From positions 1-12,955 of the forward strand of contig CAYQTA010000010.1 in assembly GCA_964420365.1 (NCBI GenBank): a stretch of DNA of 12,955 nt. The letters run 5' to 3'. The position numbers were made by a program, and so were the translations under genes. The notes below the pieces were generated by a model, which was not told where the DNA came from, searched no databases, and saw only the letters and a program-made list of their open reading frames with translations. The first letter of the stretch is position 1. Each line of letters begins with the position of its first letter. Origin of the DNA: JAMOQA01 sp964420365. Lineage in GTDB: Bacteria; Acidobacteriota; Polarisedimenticolia; J045. Below are positions 6,330 through 12,630 of this stretch, in pieces.

Positions 6330-7357
6330 CGCCGCCCCCCTTCGAGCCGGAGCCCGCGTCCCGTCGGGCGCGCGGGGGACGGTGTCCCCCCCGCTTCCCG
6401 GACGGCGGCGGTCACGGCTTCCCGGCGACCCGGCGGGACCAGGATCACCGCGTATCCCCCGCCCCCGGCGCCGCAGACCTTCTCGCCGAGGGCACCTGCC
6501 CGGCGGGCGGCCGCGAGGATTTCCCGCAGGGCCGGCGTCAGCACGAGGGGCGACCATTCCGCGCGGGCCGCCATGTCCTCCCGCATCGCCCGGCCGAGGC
6601 CCCGGAGGTCCCCCGCCGCGACGGCCTCCGCCGCCCGGGAGCCGGCCCGGGCGACCCTCCGGAACGCCCGGACGGCGGCCGGGTCCCCCTCGATCCGGCG
6701 GCGGAAGAGATCCCAGTTCGAAGGGCCGGAGCTGCGCCCCGCGCCGGAATCGACCGGCAGGAGGCACTCCCGGAGCACCGCGAGCGGGCGGCCCGCGAGC
6801 CGCGTCACCCGGCCCCCCCCCGGCCGGTGCTCCAGCACGACGATCCCGCCGCGGAGGGCCGCCTCGTGGTCCTGGGTCCCGGTCGGGATCCCCAGCACCC
6901 GGGCCTCGAGGTCCCGGACCAGGGGCACCAGGGGCGGGCGCCGCGCCGGCAGGCCCGCCGCGGCCCGGCAGGCGGCCGCCGCGGCGACGCCGAGGGCGGA
7001 GGACGTCCCGAGGCCGGACCCCGCCCGGACCGGGCTCCGGGTCGCGAGGCGCAGGGCGACGCCCGGCACCGCCACCCGGGCCGCCCGCTCGAGGAGCTCG
7101 AGGGGACCACCCCTGCAACGCCCGCCGGGCGCCGGGTCCGAGGAGCGTTCCCGCGCGAGGTCCTCCGCCCGGAGCTCGAGACGACCCGGCCGGCGGGGCG
7201 GCCCGGCCGCCGCCCGCACCCGCAGGTCGAGGGCGACCGCGACCGTCGCCCCCCCGTCGTCCAGGAGCCCGAGGGGCCACAGGTCCAGCGTCCCCCCGGC
7301 CAGGTCGGCCCGGAGGGGAGCCGTGGCGGAGACGTTCCGGACCCGCCGCTTCGTCAT
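6317..7357 (-). CDS. GHMP-family sugar kinase (heptose/fucose-kinase-like)
   Basis: 346 aa with all three GHMP motifs. APLRADLAGGTLDLWPL (13-29) is motif 1, and PVRAGSGLGTSSALG (109-123) is the phosphate-binding loop. GTQDHEAALRGG (160-171) carries the probable catalytic D163, and KVCGAGGGGYAVI (293-305) is motif 3. The AGGTLD form of motif 1 resembles HddA-type D-glycero-D-manno-heptose 7-phosphate kinases and fucokinase-like enzymes, so the substrate is probably a sugar or sugar phosphate. The ATG overlaps the glycosyltransferase stop as ATGA, with GGGGAGG 6 nt upstream, so translation is coupled. Its 3' end overlaps the opposing secreted gene by 13 bp. A role making an activated sugar for the adjacent transferase is inference. 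Mevalonate or homoserine kinase are less likely from motif 1. Confidence 0.88.
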   Translation of the reverse strand: MTKRRVRNVSATAPLRADLAGGTLDLWPLGLLDDGGATVAVALDLRVRAAAGPPRRPGRLELRAEDLARERSSDPAPGGRCRGGPLELLERAARVAVPGVALRLATRSPVRAGSGLGTSSALGVAAAAACRAAAGLPARRPPLVPLVRDLEARVLGIPTGTQDHEAALRGGIVVLEHRPGGGRVTRLAGRPLAVLRECLLPVDSGAGRSSGPSNWDLFRRRIEGDPAAVRAFRRVARAGSRAAEAVAAGDLRGLGRAMREDMAARAEWSPLVLTPALREILAAARRAGALGEKVCGAGGGGYAVILVPPGRREAVTAAVREAGGTPSPARPTGRGLRLEGGRRQRT

Positions 7358-8478
7358 CCCGTGCCTCCCCGGCGGCCCCGCACGGCCGCCGCCTCCACCC
7401 AGTCATCGAGCGGTCCCACGCGACGCTCCCAGCCGTGGGCCCGTGCCGCCTCCATCGCCGGCCGCCGCAGGGGCGCGAAGCGGGCCGGCTCCAGCAGCCA
7501 GGCGGACAGCCGCGCCAGCAGGTCCCGGTCGGTACGGTAGAGGCAGGCGTCCCGGAGGCCCCCGGGCAGGATCTCCGGGTAGGAGAGCCGGTCCGGGAGC
7601 AGGGGAACGCACCCGGCCGCCATCGCCTCGAGCGCGGCGTAGCCGAAGTTCTCCTGGATCGCCGTCGAGACCGCGAGATCGGCGCCCGCGAGGCGCCGGA
7701 CGTACTCCCGGCGCGCCCGGGCCGGACCGGCGCGGACCACCCGGTCGCCCAGCCGCTCCAGGATCAGCTCGAGCGGCCGCGGGCGCGCCTGGACGGTCGT
7801 TCCGAGGAGCTCCAGCCGGAACGCCCGTCCCCGCTCGGCGAGGCGCAGGACGATCCGGGCGAACGCCCCCGGCCGCTTGTCCTCTTCCCAGCGGTGGTTC
7901 CAGGCGATCACCGGCGGGTCCCCCGGGGGCCGGTCGGCCGGCGCCGGGAATCCCCGGAAATCGATCCCCGGGGGCAGCACCCGGGCCCGCCGGACCCGCC
8001 CGAGGACCCCCCGCGGCCGGGGTCGCGGGATCTTTCCGACGAAGTCCCGGAGGGCCCGGGCGAGGGCGTCCCGGTGGAAGCGGGAGTTCAGGGCGAGGCC
8101 GTCCGCGGAGAGGATCGACACCAGGTGGGTCGTCGCGAAGCCCCGGTCGACCGGCTGGTTGCCCGGGCGGGGATAGGTGAGCTGGTTCTCGTGGAGGTAG
8201 AGCAGGTGGGGAACGCTCCCGACGACCCCCGCCGCCTGGCGCAGGTGGGCGAGGTCGAGGAGACCGGAGACGACCACCACGTCCGGCCGGGGCCGGACCC
8301 GCGCCAGCCGCTCCCCGAGGAGCCGGCCGGCCAGGCGCAGCCGCCACTTCCAGTGCTCCCCGGCCAGGGAGAGCAGGGTCCACTCGTGGCGGCTCCGGGA
8401 GATCCAGCCCCGCGCGAACGCCGCGTGGGAACCCGCCAGGTACGGCTCGACGAAGACCGCGCGGACCCTCCTCGCCAC
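7354..8478 (-). CDS. Glycosyltransferase of the tRNA-queuosine mannosyltransferase (QTMAN/GTDC1, DUF3524) type
   Basis: 374 aa, GT-B fold. The N-terminal domain carries the family signature: EPYLAGSH (11-18), HWKWRLR (42-48), LYLHENQLTYP (93-103) and NSRFHRD (131-137). The C-terminal domain has NHRWEEDKRP (194-203) and a retaining-GT4 nucleotide-sugar site, STAIQENFGYAALEAMAAG (271-289), then LSYPEILP (298-305). This set is the hallmark of the DUF3524/GTDC1 group. The human member is known to mannosylate queuosine in cytosolic tRNA-Asp. Bacterial members are far less characterised, so the acceptor here is unproven. There is no signal peptide or membrane segment, which fits a cytosolic substrate such as tRNA. 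The start is GTG (8476-8478) with a GGAGGGG-like site about 10 nt upstream. It lies 22 bp after the M16 peptidase and overlaps the GHMP kinase by 4 nt. Confidence 0.87.
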   Translation of the reverse strand: MARRVRAVFVEPYLAGSHAAFARGWISRSRHEWTLLSLAGEHWKWRLRLAGRLLGERLARVRPRPDVVVVSGLLDLAHLRQAAGVVGSVPHLLYLHENQLTYPRPGNQPVDRGFATTHLVSILSADGLALNSRFHRDALARALRDFVGKIPRPRPRGVLGRVRRARVLPPGIDFRGFPAPADRPPGDPPVIAWNHRWEEDKRPGAFARIVLRLAERGRAFRLELLGTTVQARPRPLELILERLGDRVVRAGPARARREYVRRLAGADLAVSTAIQENFGYAALEAMAAGCVPLLPDRLSYPEILPGGLRDACLYRTDRDLLARLSAWLLEPARFAPLRRPAMEAARAHGWERRVGPLDDWVEAAAVRGRRGGTG

Positions 8479-8500
8479 CGGCGCGCTCCCCTCCCCCCGG

Positions 8501-11197
8501 CTACGGCGCCACGACCACCAGGAACCCCCCCGGGGCCAGGTACCGCCCGGCCACCCGGCTCACGTCCGCCGGCGTGACCCGTCCCCGGGCGGCGTCGTCC
8601 ACCAGCAGGGGGGACGCCCCACCCTCGAGGAGCGCCCGGCCGACCCGGTACGCCCGGGCCGCCGCGTCCAGCGTCCGGAGCATCGTCGAGCGCCGGTTGC
8701 GGGCCCGCACCCGGGCGAGCTCGTCCGGCGTGGGCGGGGTCGTCGCGAGGCCCGCGAGCAGCTCCCGCAGCAGGGCCTCGACCTGCCCGCGGTTCGCCGG
8801 CCGGGTCCCGACCGACGCCCCGACCAGCCACGAGCCGTCCGGCAGGGCGGAGGCGCCGGCCCCGAGACCGTAGGCGAGCCCCCGCCTTTCCCGGATCTCC
8901 GCGACCATCCGGTCGGAGAGCACGTCGAGGGCGACGTCGAGGGCGACCCGGTCGCCCGGGGGGACCTCGACCCGGCGCCCGAAGAGCACCGTGACCTGGC
9001 GGGCGTCCGCCGGGATCTCCGGGCGCTCGAGGTTCCCGGGCCGCGGCGCCGGGTACGGCCCGCGGGCCGGCGCGGCCTTCCCCTCTCCGAGCACGTCGAG
9101 CACGATCGCCCGCACGGTGTCGGCCGGGAGGGGCGAGGCCACCGTCAGGATCAGCCGTTCCGGCGCGAAGTACCCGGAGGGCCAGGTACCCCAGAACGCC
9201 CGGACCTCGTCCGGCGTCGGCACCGGGTCGCCGGGCAGGCCCGAGGCCGACCGGGCGAGCGGGTGGTCCCTGCCGAGGAGGGCCTGCCGGAGGAGGCGGC
9301 CCGCCCGGGCGCTGCCCCGGGCGGCGGAACGCCGCGCCATCCCGAGCCCCCGGACCGCCCGCTGCCACGCCGCCTCGTCCCAGGCCGGCTGGCGCAGGGC
9401 CTCGGCGAGCAGTTCCAGCCCGTCGGCCAGGCCGCCCGCGGGGCCCTCGATCCGCACGTAGGAGAAGCGGGGCACGTGGTACCGGTCGTCGAACGGGATG
9501 AACGGGTTGTCCGAGGTCTTGACGTCGAGGCCCAGCCGCTCGATCCGCCGGGCAAGGGCCGGCGGAGGAGAGAGGTGGCTCCCGGCGGCCAGGAGCCAGT
9601 GGGCGAGGTCGGCGATCCCGGGGCGGTCGGCCGGTTCCCGCAGGGACCGGTCCGCGACCAGCAGGTGGATCCCGAAGACCGCGTTCCCCGGCTCCTCGAG
9701 GACGCCGAGCACGAGGCCGTTCGGCAGGGTCGTCACGCGGGCGCCGAAGGGACCGTCGGTCCACGCCGCGCCGGGCGCGGCCGCCGCTTCCGGGGCGACG
9801 GGCTCCGGGAGGGGCCGCGTGGCGTCCGCGACGCCGGGGCCGGCGAAGGCCGCCCGGGCGCGCGGCGAGGCAAGGACGGCGCGGGCGACGCGCCGGACGC
9901 CTTCCGGGTCCACGGGACGGGGGGCGATCACGTCGGCCATCGGCCCGTGGCCGGCCGCGACCTCCTCGCCGTAGTAGACGGCCGAGTAGTGGAGGCGCTG
10001 GCCGACCAGCACCCGCTCCGCCCGGCGGGCCGCGTCGAGGCGCAGGGCGTCGGCGTCGGAGGGGCCACCCGCGGCCGCCCGCAGGGCACCGAGGACCCGC
10101 GCCGCCAGCGCGGCGGGCGCGACGTCCTTCGCCGGGTGCACCCGGATCTCCAGGAGATCCACCGGCGCCCGCGGAAGGCGCGAGACCGACAGGGCGACCG
10201 CCCAGCCCGGCACCAGGGCCCGGTGGAGGGGCCCGTCCGCCGCATCGAGCCAGCGGGCGAGGACCTCGAGGGGGGCGTCACCCGGCACGTCCCGCGGCGG
10301 GACGACGACGAGGGCCAGCTCGGGATCCTCCCCGGAGTCGTCCGGCACCGTCACCAGGGTGCCCCAGCCGGGCCATTCCCCGGGCCAGGGGCGAGTGGCG
10401 GGACTCGGCCCGCCTCCCGCCAGCTCCGCGAACGGCCGGGCCACGTCACGGAGGTCCCCGGGTGGCAGGTCCCCGATGACCATGAGGGACATTCCGGCCG
10501 GAACGTAGTGGCGCTTCCAGTAGGCGATCACGTGGTCCCGGGTCGTCGCCCGCACCGTCTCGCGCGTCCCGAGGACCGGGCGCTCCAGGGGGGTCCCGCG
10601 CCAGAGCGCGCGCCGCAGTCGCTCCCCGTGGACCCCCGAGGGCCGGGCCATGTCCTTCGCCAGCTCCTCGAGGATGACACCCCTCTCCTTCTCGTAGGTA
10701 CCCGGGGCGAAGTCCGACCGGGTCAGCATGCCGCAGAGCAGCTCCGCCGCCGCCCGCGCCTCGGAGGGGGGCGCGAGCACGAAGAAGACCGTCGACTGCT
10801 CCCGGGTGAACGCGTTGACGTACGCGGCGTGCCGCTCGAACGCCTCGGTCACCCATCGCTCGTCGTGGCCGTCGAAGCCGTCGAAGAGCAGGTGCTCGAG
10901 GTAGTGGGACAGCCCGGCCATCTCCGGCGGCTCGTCCTGGCTGCCGGCCCGCACGGCAACGGCGACGAAGACCGCTCCCGAGCCGGGCCGCGGCGCGAGG
11001 AGCGCCCGGATGCCGGAAGGCAGGACGACCTCCTCGGGACCCGCGGGGGAGATCCCTTGCGTTCCCCCCTCGGCGTCGGCGGGGGCGGCCGGCCCCGCCC
11101 CGGCCCCCGCGACGGCGGACGCGGTCCCGAGGCCCGGGACAGCCATGGCGGCAACGACCACGACGGCAACGATCAAGGCTCGTGTCTTCTTCTTCAT
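8501..11197 (-). CDS. Secreted double-unit M16 zinc metallopeptidase
   Basis: 898 aa containing two M16 halves in one chain, as in the pitrilysin/PqqL-like group. A Sec-type N-terminus (MKKKTRALIVAVVVVAAMAV) is followed by an Ala/Gly-rich linker. The first half has the inverted zinc motif H98-Y-L-E101-H102, with the distal glutamate in VILEEL (E177 or E178), the usual ~76 residues later. The second half begins near residue 485. At the equivalent place it reads HWLLA (533-537), so it has lost the metal ligands and is a structural partner. RERRGLAYGLGAG (769-781) near the C-terminus is the conserved substrate-binding region of M16 proteins. It should degrade or process peptides in the periplasm or at the outer membrane. 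The start at 11195-11197 is set by the signal peptide. An upstream in-frame ATG at 11338 would add 47 Arg/Pro-rich residues. The ribosome site is very poor. Confidence 0.93.
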   Translation of the reverse strand: MKKKTRALIVAVVVVAAMAVPGLGTASAVAGAGAGPAAPADAEGGTQGISPAGPEEVVLPSGIRALLAPRPGSGAVFVAVAVRAGSQDEPPEMAGLSHYLEHLLFDGFDGHDERWVTEAFERHAAYVNAFTREQSTVFFVLAPPSEARAAAELLCGMLTRSDFAPGTYEKERGVILEELAKDMARPSGVHGERLRRALWRGTPLERPVLGTRETVRATTRDHVIAYWKRHYVPAGMSLMVIGDLPPGDLRDVARPFAELAGGGPSPATRPWPGEWPGWGTLVTVPDDSGEDPELALVVVPPRDVPGDAPLEVLARWLDAADGPLHRALVPGWAVALSVSRLPRAPVDLLEIRVHPAKDVAPAALAARVLGALRAAAGGPSDADALRLDAARRAERVLVGQRLHYSAVYYGEEVAAGHGPMADVIAPRPVDPEGVRRVARAVLASPRARAAFAGPGVADATRPLPEPVAPEAAAAPGAAWTDGPFGARVTTLPNGLVLGVLEEPGNAVFGIHLLVADRSLREPADRPGIADLAHWLLAAGSHLSPPPALARRIERLGLDVKTSDNPFIPFDDRYHVPRFSYVRIEGPAGGLADGLELLAEALRQPAWDEAAWQRAVRGLGMARRSAARGSARAGRLLRQALLGRDHPLARSASGLPGDPVPTPDEVRAFWGTWPSGYFAPERLILTVASPLPADTVRAIVLDVLGEGKAAPARGPYPAPRPGNLERPEIPADARQVTVLFGRRVEVPPGDRVALDVALDVLSDRMVAEIRERRGLAYGLGAGASALPDGSWLVGASVGTRPANRGQVEALLRELLAGLATTPPTPDELARVRARNRRSTMLRTLDAAARAYRVGRALLEGGASPLLVDDAARGRVTPADVSRVAGRYLAPGGFLVVVAP

Positions 11198-11212
11198 GGT
11201 GGCGGGATTATC
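11198..11212 (-). promoter_or_regulatory. Candidate -10 for leaderless expression of the M16 gene
   Basis: On the - strand GATAAT (11212-11207) matches five of six bases of the -10 consensus and lies nine bases before the ATG at 11197. There is no Shine-Dalgarno in those nine bases. Transcription starting 7-10 bases downstream would begin at or next to the start codon. The -35 region is unconvincing (TGGCGG at 18 bp). Confidence 0.35.
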
Positions 11213-11310
11213 CGTCGGCCGGTCCCCGCACCGCCACCGGGTCGGCCGGGGGCGCTCCGGGCGCGCAGCGTTCCCGGGCCCCCGGCCAGCGCCGGGCGGT
11301 GCCCGCGGTT

Positions 11311-11332
11311 CCGGTGATCGCCGGACCACCGG
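11311..11332. other. Hairpin between bactofilin and M16 genes
   Basis: CCGGTG (11311-11316) pairs with CACCGG (11327-11332) around a 10-nt loop in the 265-bp gap. It could end bactofilin transcripts, but there is no T-run and the base composition makes chance stems common. I see no other feature in this gap apart from the -10 candidate. Confidence 0.2.
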
Positions 11333-11462
11333 GGACACGGGGGAGGCGCCCGGCGATGCGGGCGTCCGGCGAGTCCTGCCGACACGCCCGGGGGGATGCG
11401 CGGCCGCGCGGACGACTCGCGGGGCGACGCGGACCGGGAACCCGCCCCGGCCGCTCGTCGGC

Positions 11463-11867
11463 TCAATCGTCGCGGCGGTCGCGGAACCGGCGGATCCGGC
11501 CGGAGCGGGCGATCACCCGGCCCCGGAGGTACGCCCCCTCCGCCATCGCGATCCGCTCCCCCGAGAGGTCTCCCCGGACCCGCCCCGTCTTCCCCAGCTC
11601 CAGGTGCCCCTCGGCGGTCACGTCGCCGTCGACGGCCCCCTCGACCAGGATATCCCTCCCCCGGATCGGGCCCCGTACGACGGCCCCGTGCAGGACCCGG
11701 ACGAACCGCCCGGACCGGATCCCGCCGTCGACCCTCCCCGCGACGACCACCGTCCCCTCCGCCTCGACGTCCCCCTCGAGGTGGAAGCGCGGCCCGATCA
11801 CGGTCACCGTCTCGTCCCAGGCGACCGCCTCCGGGTACCGGTCGAGCAGCCTCCGGTGCTTGTCCAT
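11463..11867 (-). CDS. Bactofilin (polymer-forming cytoskeletal protein)
   Basis: 134 aa. After a short charged N-terminal segment, the core from about residue 20 is a run of 5-6-residue beta strands rich in V, G, D and R (TVTVIGPRFHLEGDVEAEG, then GTVVVAGRVDGGIRSG and RDILVEGAVDGDVTAEG). This is the right-handed beta-helix pattern of the bactofilin (DUF583) family. The C-terminus is a basic tail (RSGRIRRFRDRRDD). Bactofilins self-assemble into filaments without nucleotide, usually at the inner membrane, and guide cell shape, stalks or peptidoglycan enzymes. No M23 peptidase partner is nearby. The ATG at 11865-11867 has GGAGGA about ten bases upstream and lies just before the conserved core. 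The frame stays open for hundreds of codons upstream, but that part is Arg/Pro/Gly-rich and unlike any domain. The TGA is at 11463-11465. Confidence 0.88.
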   Translation of the reverse strand: MDKHRRLLDRYPEAVAWDETVTVIGPRFHLEGDVEAEGTVVVAGRVDGGIRSGRFVRVLHGAVVRGPIRGRDILVEGAVDGDVTAEGHLELGKTGRVRGDLSGERIAMAEGAYLRGRVIARSGRIRRFRDRRDD

Positions 11868-11905
11868 CGGCACGGTTCCTCCGGCCGGATGCCCGTCCGG
11901 GAGAG

Positions 11906-11934
11906 CCGGGCCCTTCCCGACCCCCCGGGCCCGG
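11906..11934 (-). other. Hairpin in the bactofilin leader
   Basis: CCGGGCCC (11906-11913) pairs with GGGCCCGG (11927-11934). The hairpin lies 39 bases upstream of the bactofilin ATG. It could be a leader structure or chance in G/C-only sequence. Confidence 0.25.
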
Positions 11935-11953
11935 GAGGATACCACCGGGTCCC

Positions 11954-11979
11954 CCGGACGCCGTCTTCCCGGCGTCCGG
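11954..11979. other. Perfect 10-bp hairpin upstream of bactofilin
   Basis: CCGGACGCCG (11954-11963) and CGGCGTCCGG (11970-11979) form a perfect 10-bp stem with the 6-nt loop TCTTCC, 87 bases upstream of the bactofilin start. There is no T-tract on either side. It may be a terminator of an upstream transcript, an operator or a leader element. Confidence 0.4.
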
Positions 11980-12361
11980 CTCCCCGGGCGGGATTCGCCC
12001 CCCCGCCGCGTCGGGCGACGCTTCCGGGCACCGCCCCGGAAAGGCCGGTTCCCGGCCCGGCAGGCATCCGCCGGGCCGGCCCCGGGGCGTGGCCGGGCTT
12101 TCGGGTCCGCACCCGGGACGGCCGGGAGCCCTCCGGGAACCCCGGCGATGACGGGCGCGGGACCCGATCGAACGACCGCGAGCGCCCGGGGCGCGGCCGA
12201 CACTCGCCGCCTGGAAGCTCGGCGACACCGTCTCGCCGTGCCGTGCCGCGAGACCAGTGGGGAGCCGTCCACCGGCTCGCTCGCCCTCCGGGGCTTCCAG
12301 GTCGGAACCGACGTGCAGGCCTCGGCACACCGTGCCGCCCCACCGCGGAGGTAGCCGACCG

Positions 12362-12419
12362 GGCGCTTGAGCGAAAGGTTGCCGGAAGCCGTAGCGAGCA
12401 TGCCGGAAATGCAAGCGCC
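12362..12419. other. Long-range inverted repeat with internal TGCCGGAA pair
   Basis: GGCGCTTG (12362-12369) is exactly complementary to CAAGCGCC (12412-12419), closing a 58-base segment. Inside, TGCCGGAA occurs twice (about 12380 and 12401), 21 bases apart. The right arm contains the first of six TGCAAG words. This looks like the outer member of the structured block that follows. Confidence 0.4.
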
Positions 12420-12451
12420 GGGGTCGAAGGTTGGGCGGACGTTGAGGGCAA

Positions 12452-12630
12452 GGGGCTGAATCTGCAAGGCCCCCACAGCCAGGGTCCCCCAGTGCAAGGA
12501 ATCCGGCCCCGCCGGCCCCGAGACTTGCATTCTCGGGCCCTGGACCGCGCTTTCCTTGCACCAGGCGGTCCACGACTCGGCCGGCTTGCACCAGGGGCCC
12601 CACGACACCTGTCGGTGCGACCGGGTCGCA
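12452..12630. other. Structured non-coding block with phased TGCAAG/CTTGCA words (candidate RNA or protein-binding array)
   Basis: TGCAAG is at 12463 and 12493 (also 12410), and its complement CTTGCA at 12524, 12555 and 12585. The spacings from 12463 on are 30, 31, 31 and 30. Local stems surround them. GGGGC (12452-12456) pairs with GCCCC (12469-12473), with TGCAAG in the loop. CCCGAGA (12517-12523) pairs with TCTCGGG (12531-12537), loop CTTGCAT. TGGACCGC (12541-12548) pairs with GCGGTCCA (12565-12572), with CTTGCA in the loop. CGAC (12603-12606) pairs with GTCG (12611-12614). TGCGAC (12616-12621) pairs with GTCGCA (12625-12630). GTGCAAG (12492-12498) can also pair with CTTGCAC (12585-12591) as a closing stem. 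No known RNA family was recognised and the strand is undetermined. Confidence 0.4.
12555..12606. repeat. Imperfect tandem duplication, 30-bp period
   Basis: CTTGCACCAGG followed four bases later by CCACGAC occurs at 12555-12576 and again at 12585-12606, with 19 of 22 positions identical. It shows that the phased array grew, at least in part, by tandem duplication. Confidence 0.6.

Noticed and set aside
5835..7406. Leftward 523-codon frame over the GHMP kinase and the DsbD-like gene
   Set aside because: The GHMP motifs and the ATGA-coupled start place the real protein in another frame at 6317-7357.
7355..8485. Reading the glycosyltransferase as an ordinary envelope polysaccharide GT4 enzyme
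   Set aside because: The N-terminal EPYLAGSH, HWKWR and LHENQLTYP set is specific to the DUF3524/GTDC1 group. A generic GT4 call would lose that information, although the acceptor remains unproven.
8088..9764. Leftward 558-codon open frame overlapping the M16 and glycosyltransferase genes
   Set aside because: It is a shifted-frame shadow of the M16 second half. Near its end it contains out-of-frame copies of the transferase, and it has no domain of its own.
12362..12419. Integron attC site
   Set aside because: It has an inverted-repeat outline but lacks recognisable GTTRRRY and complementary core ends, and no cassette genes are present.
12463..12615. CRISPR array
   Set aside because: The period is 30-31 bp, but only a hexamer is shared across units and its orientation flips. 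There are no conserved repeats with spacers and no cas gene nearby.
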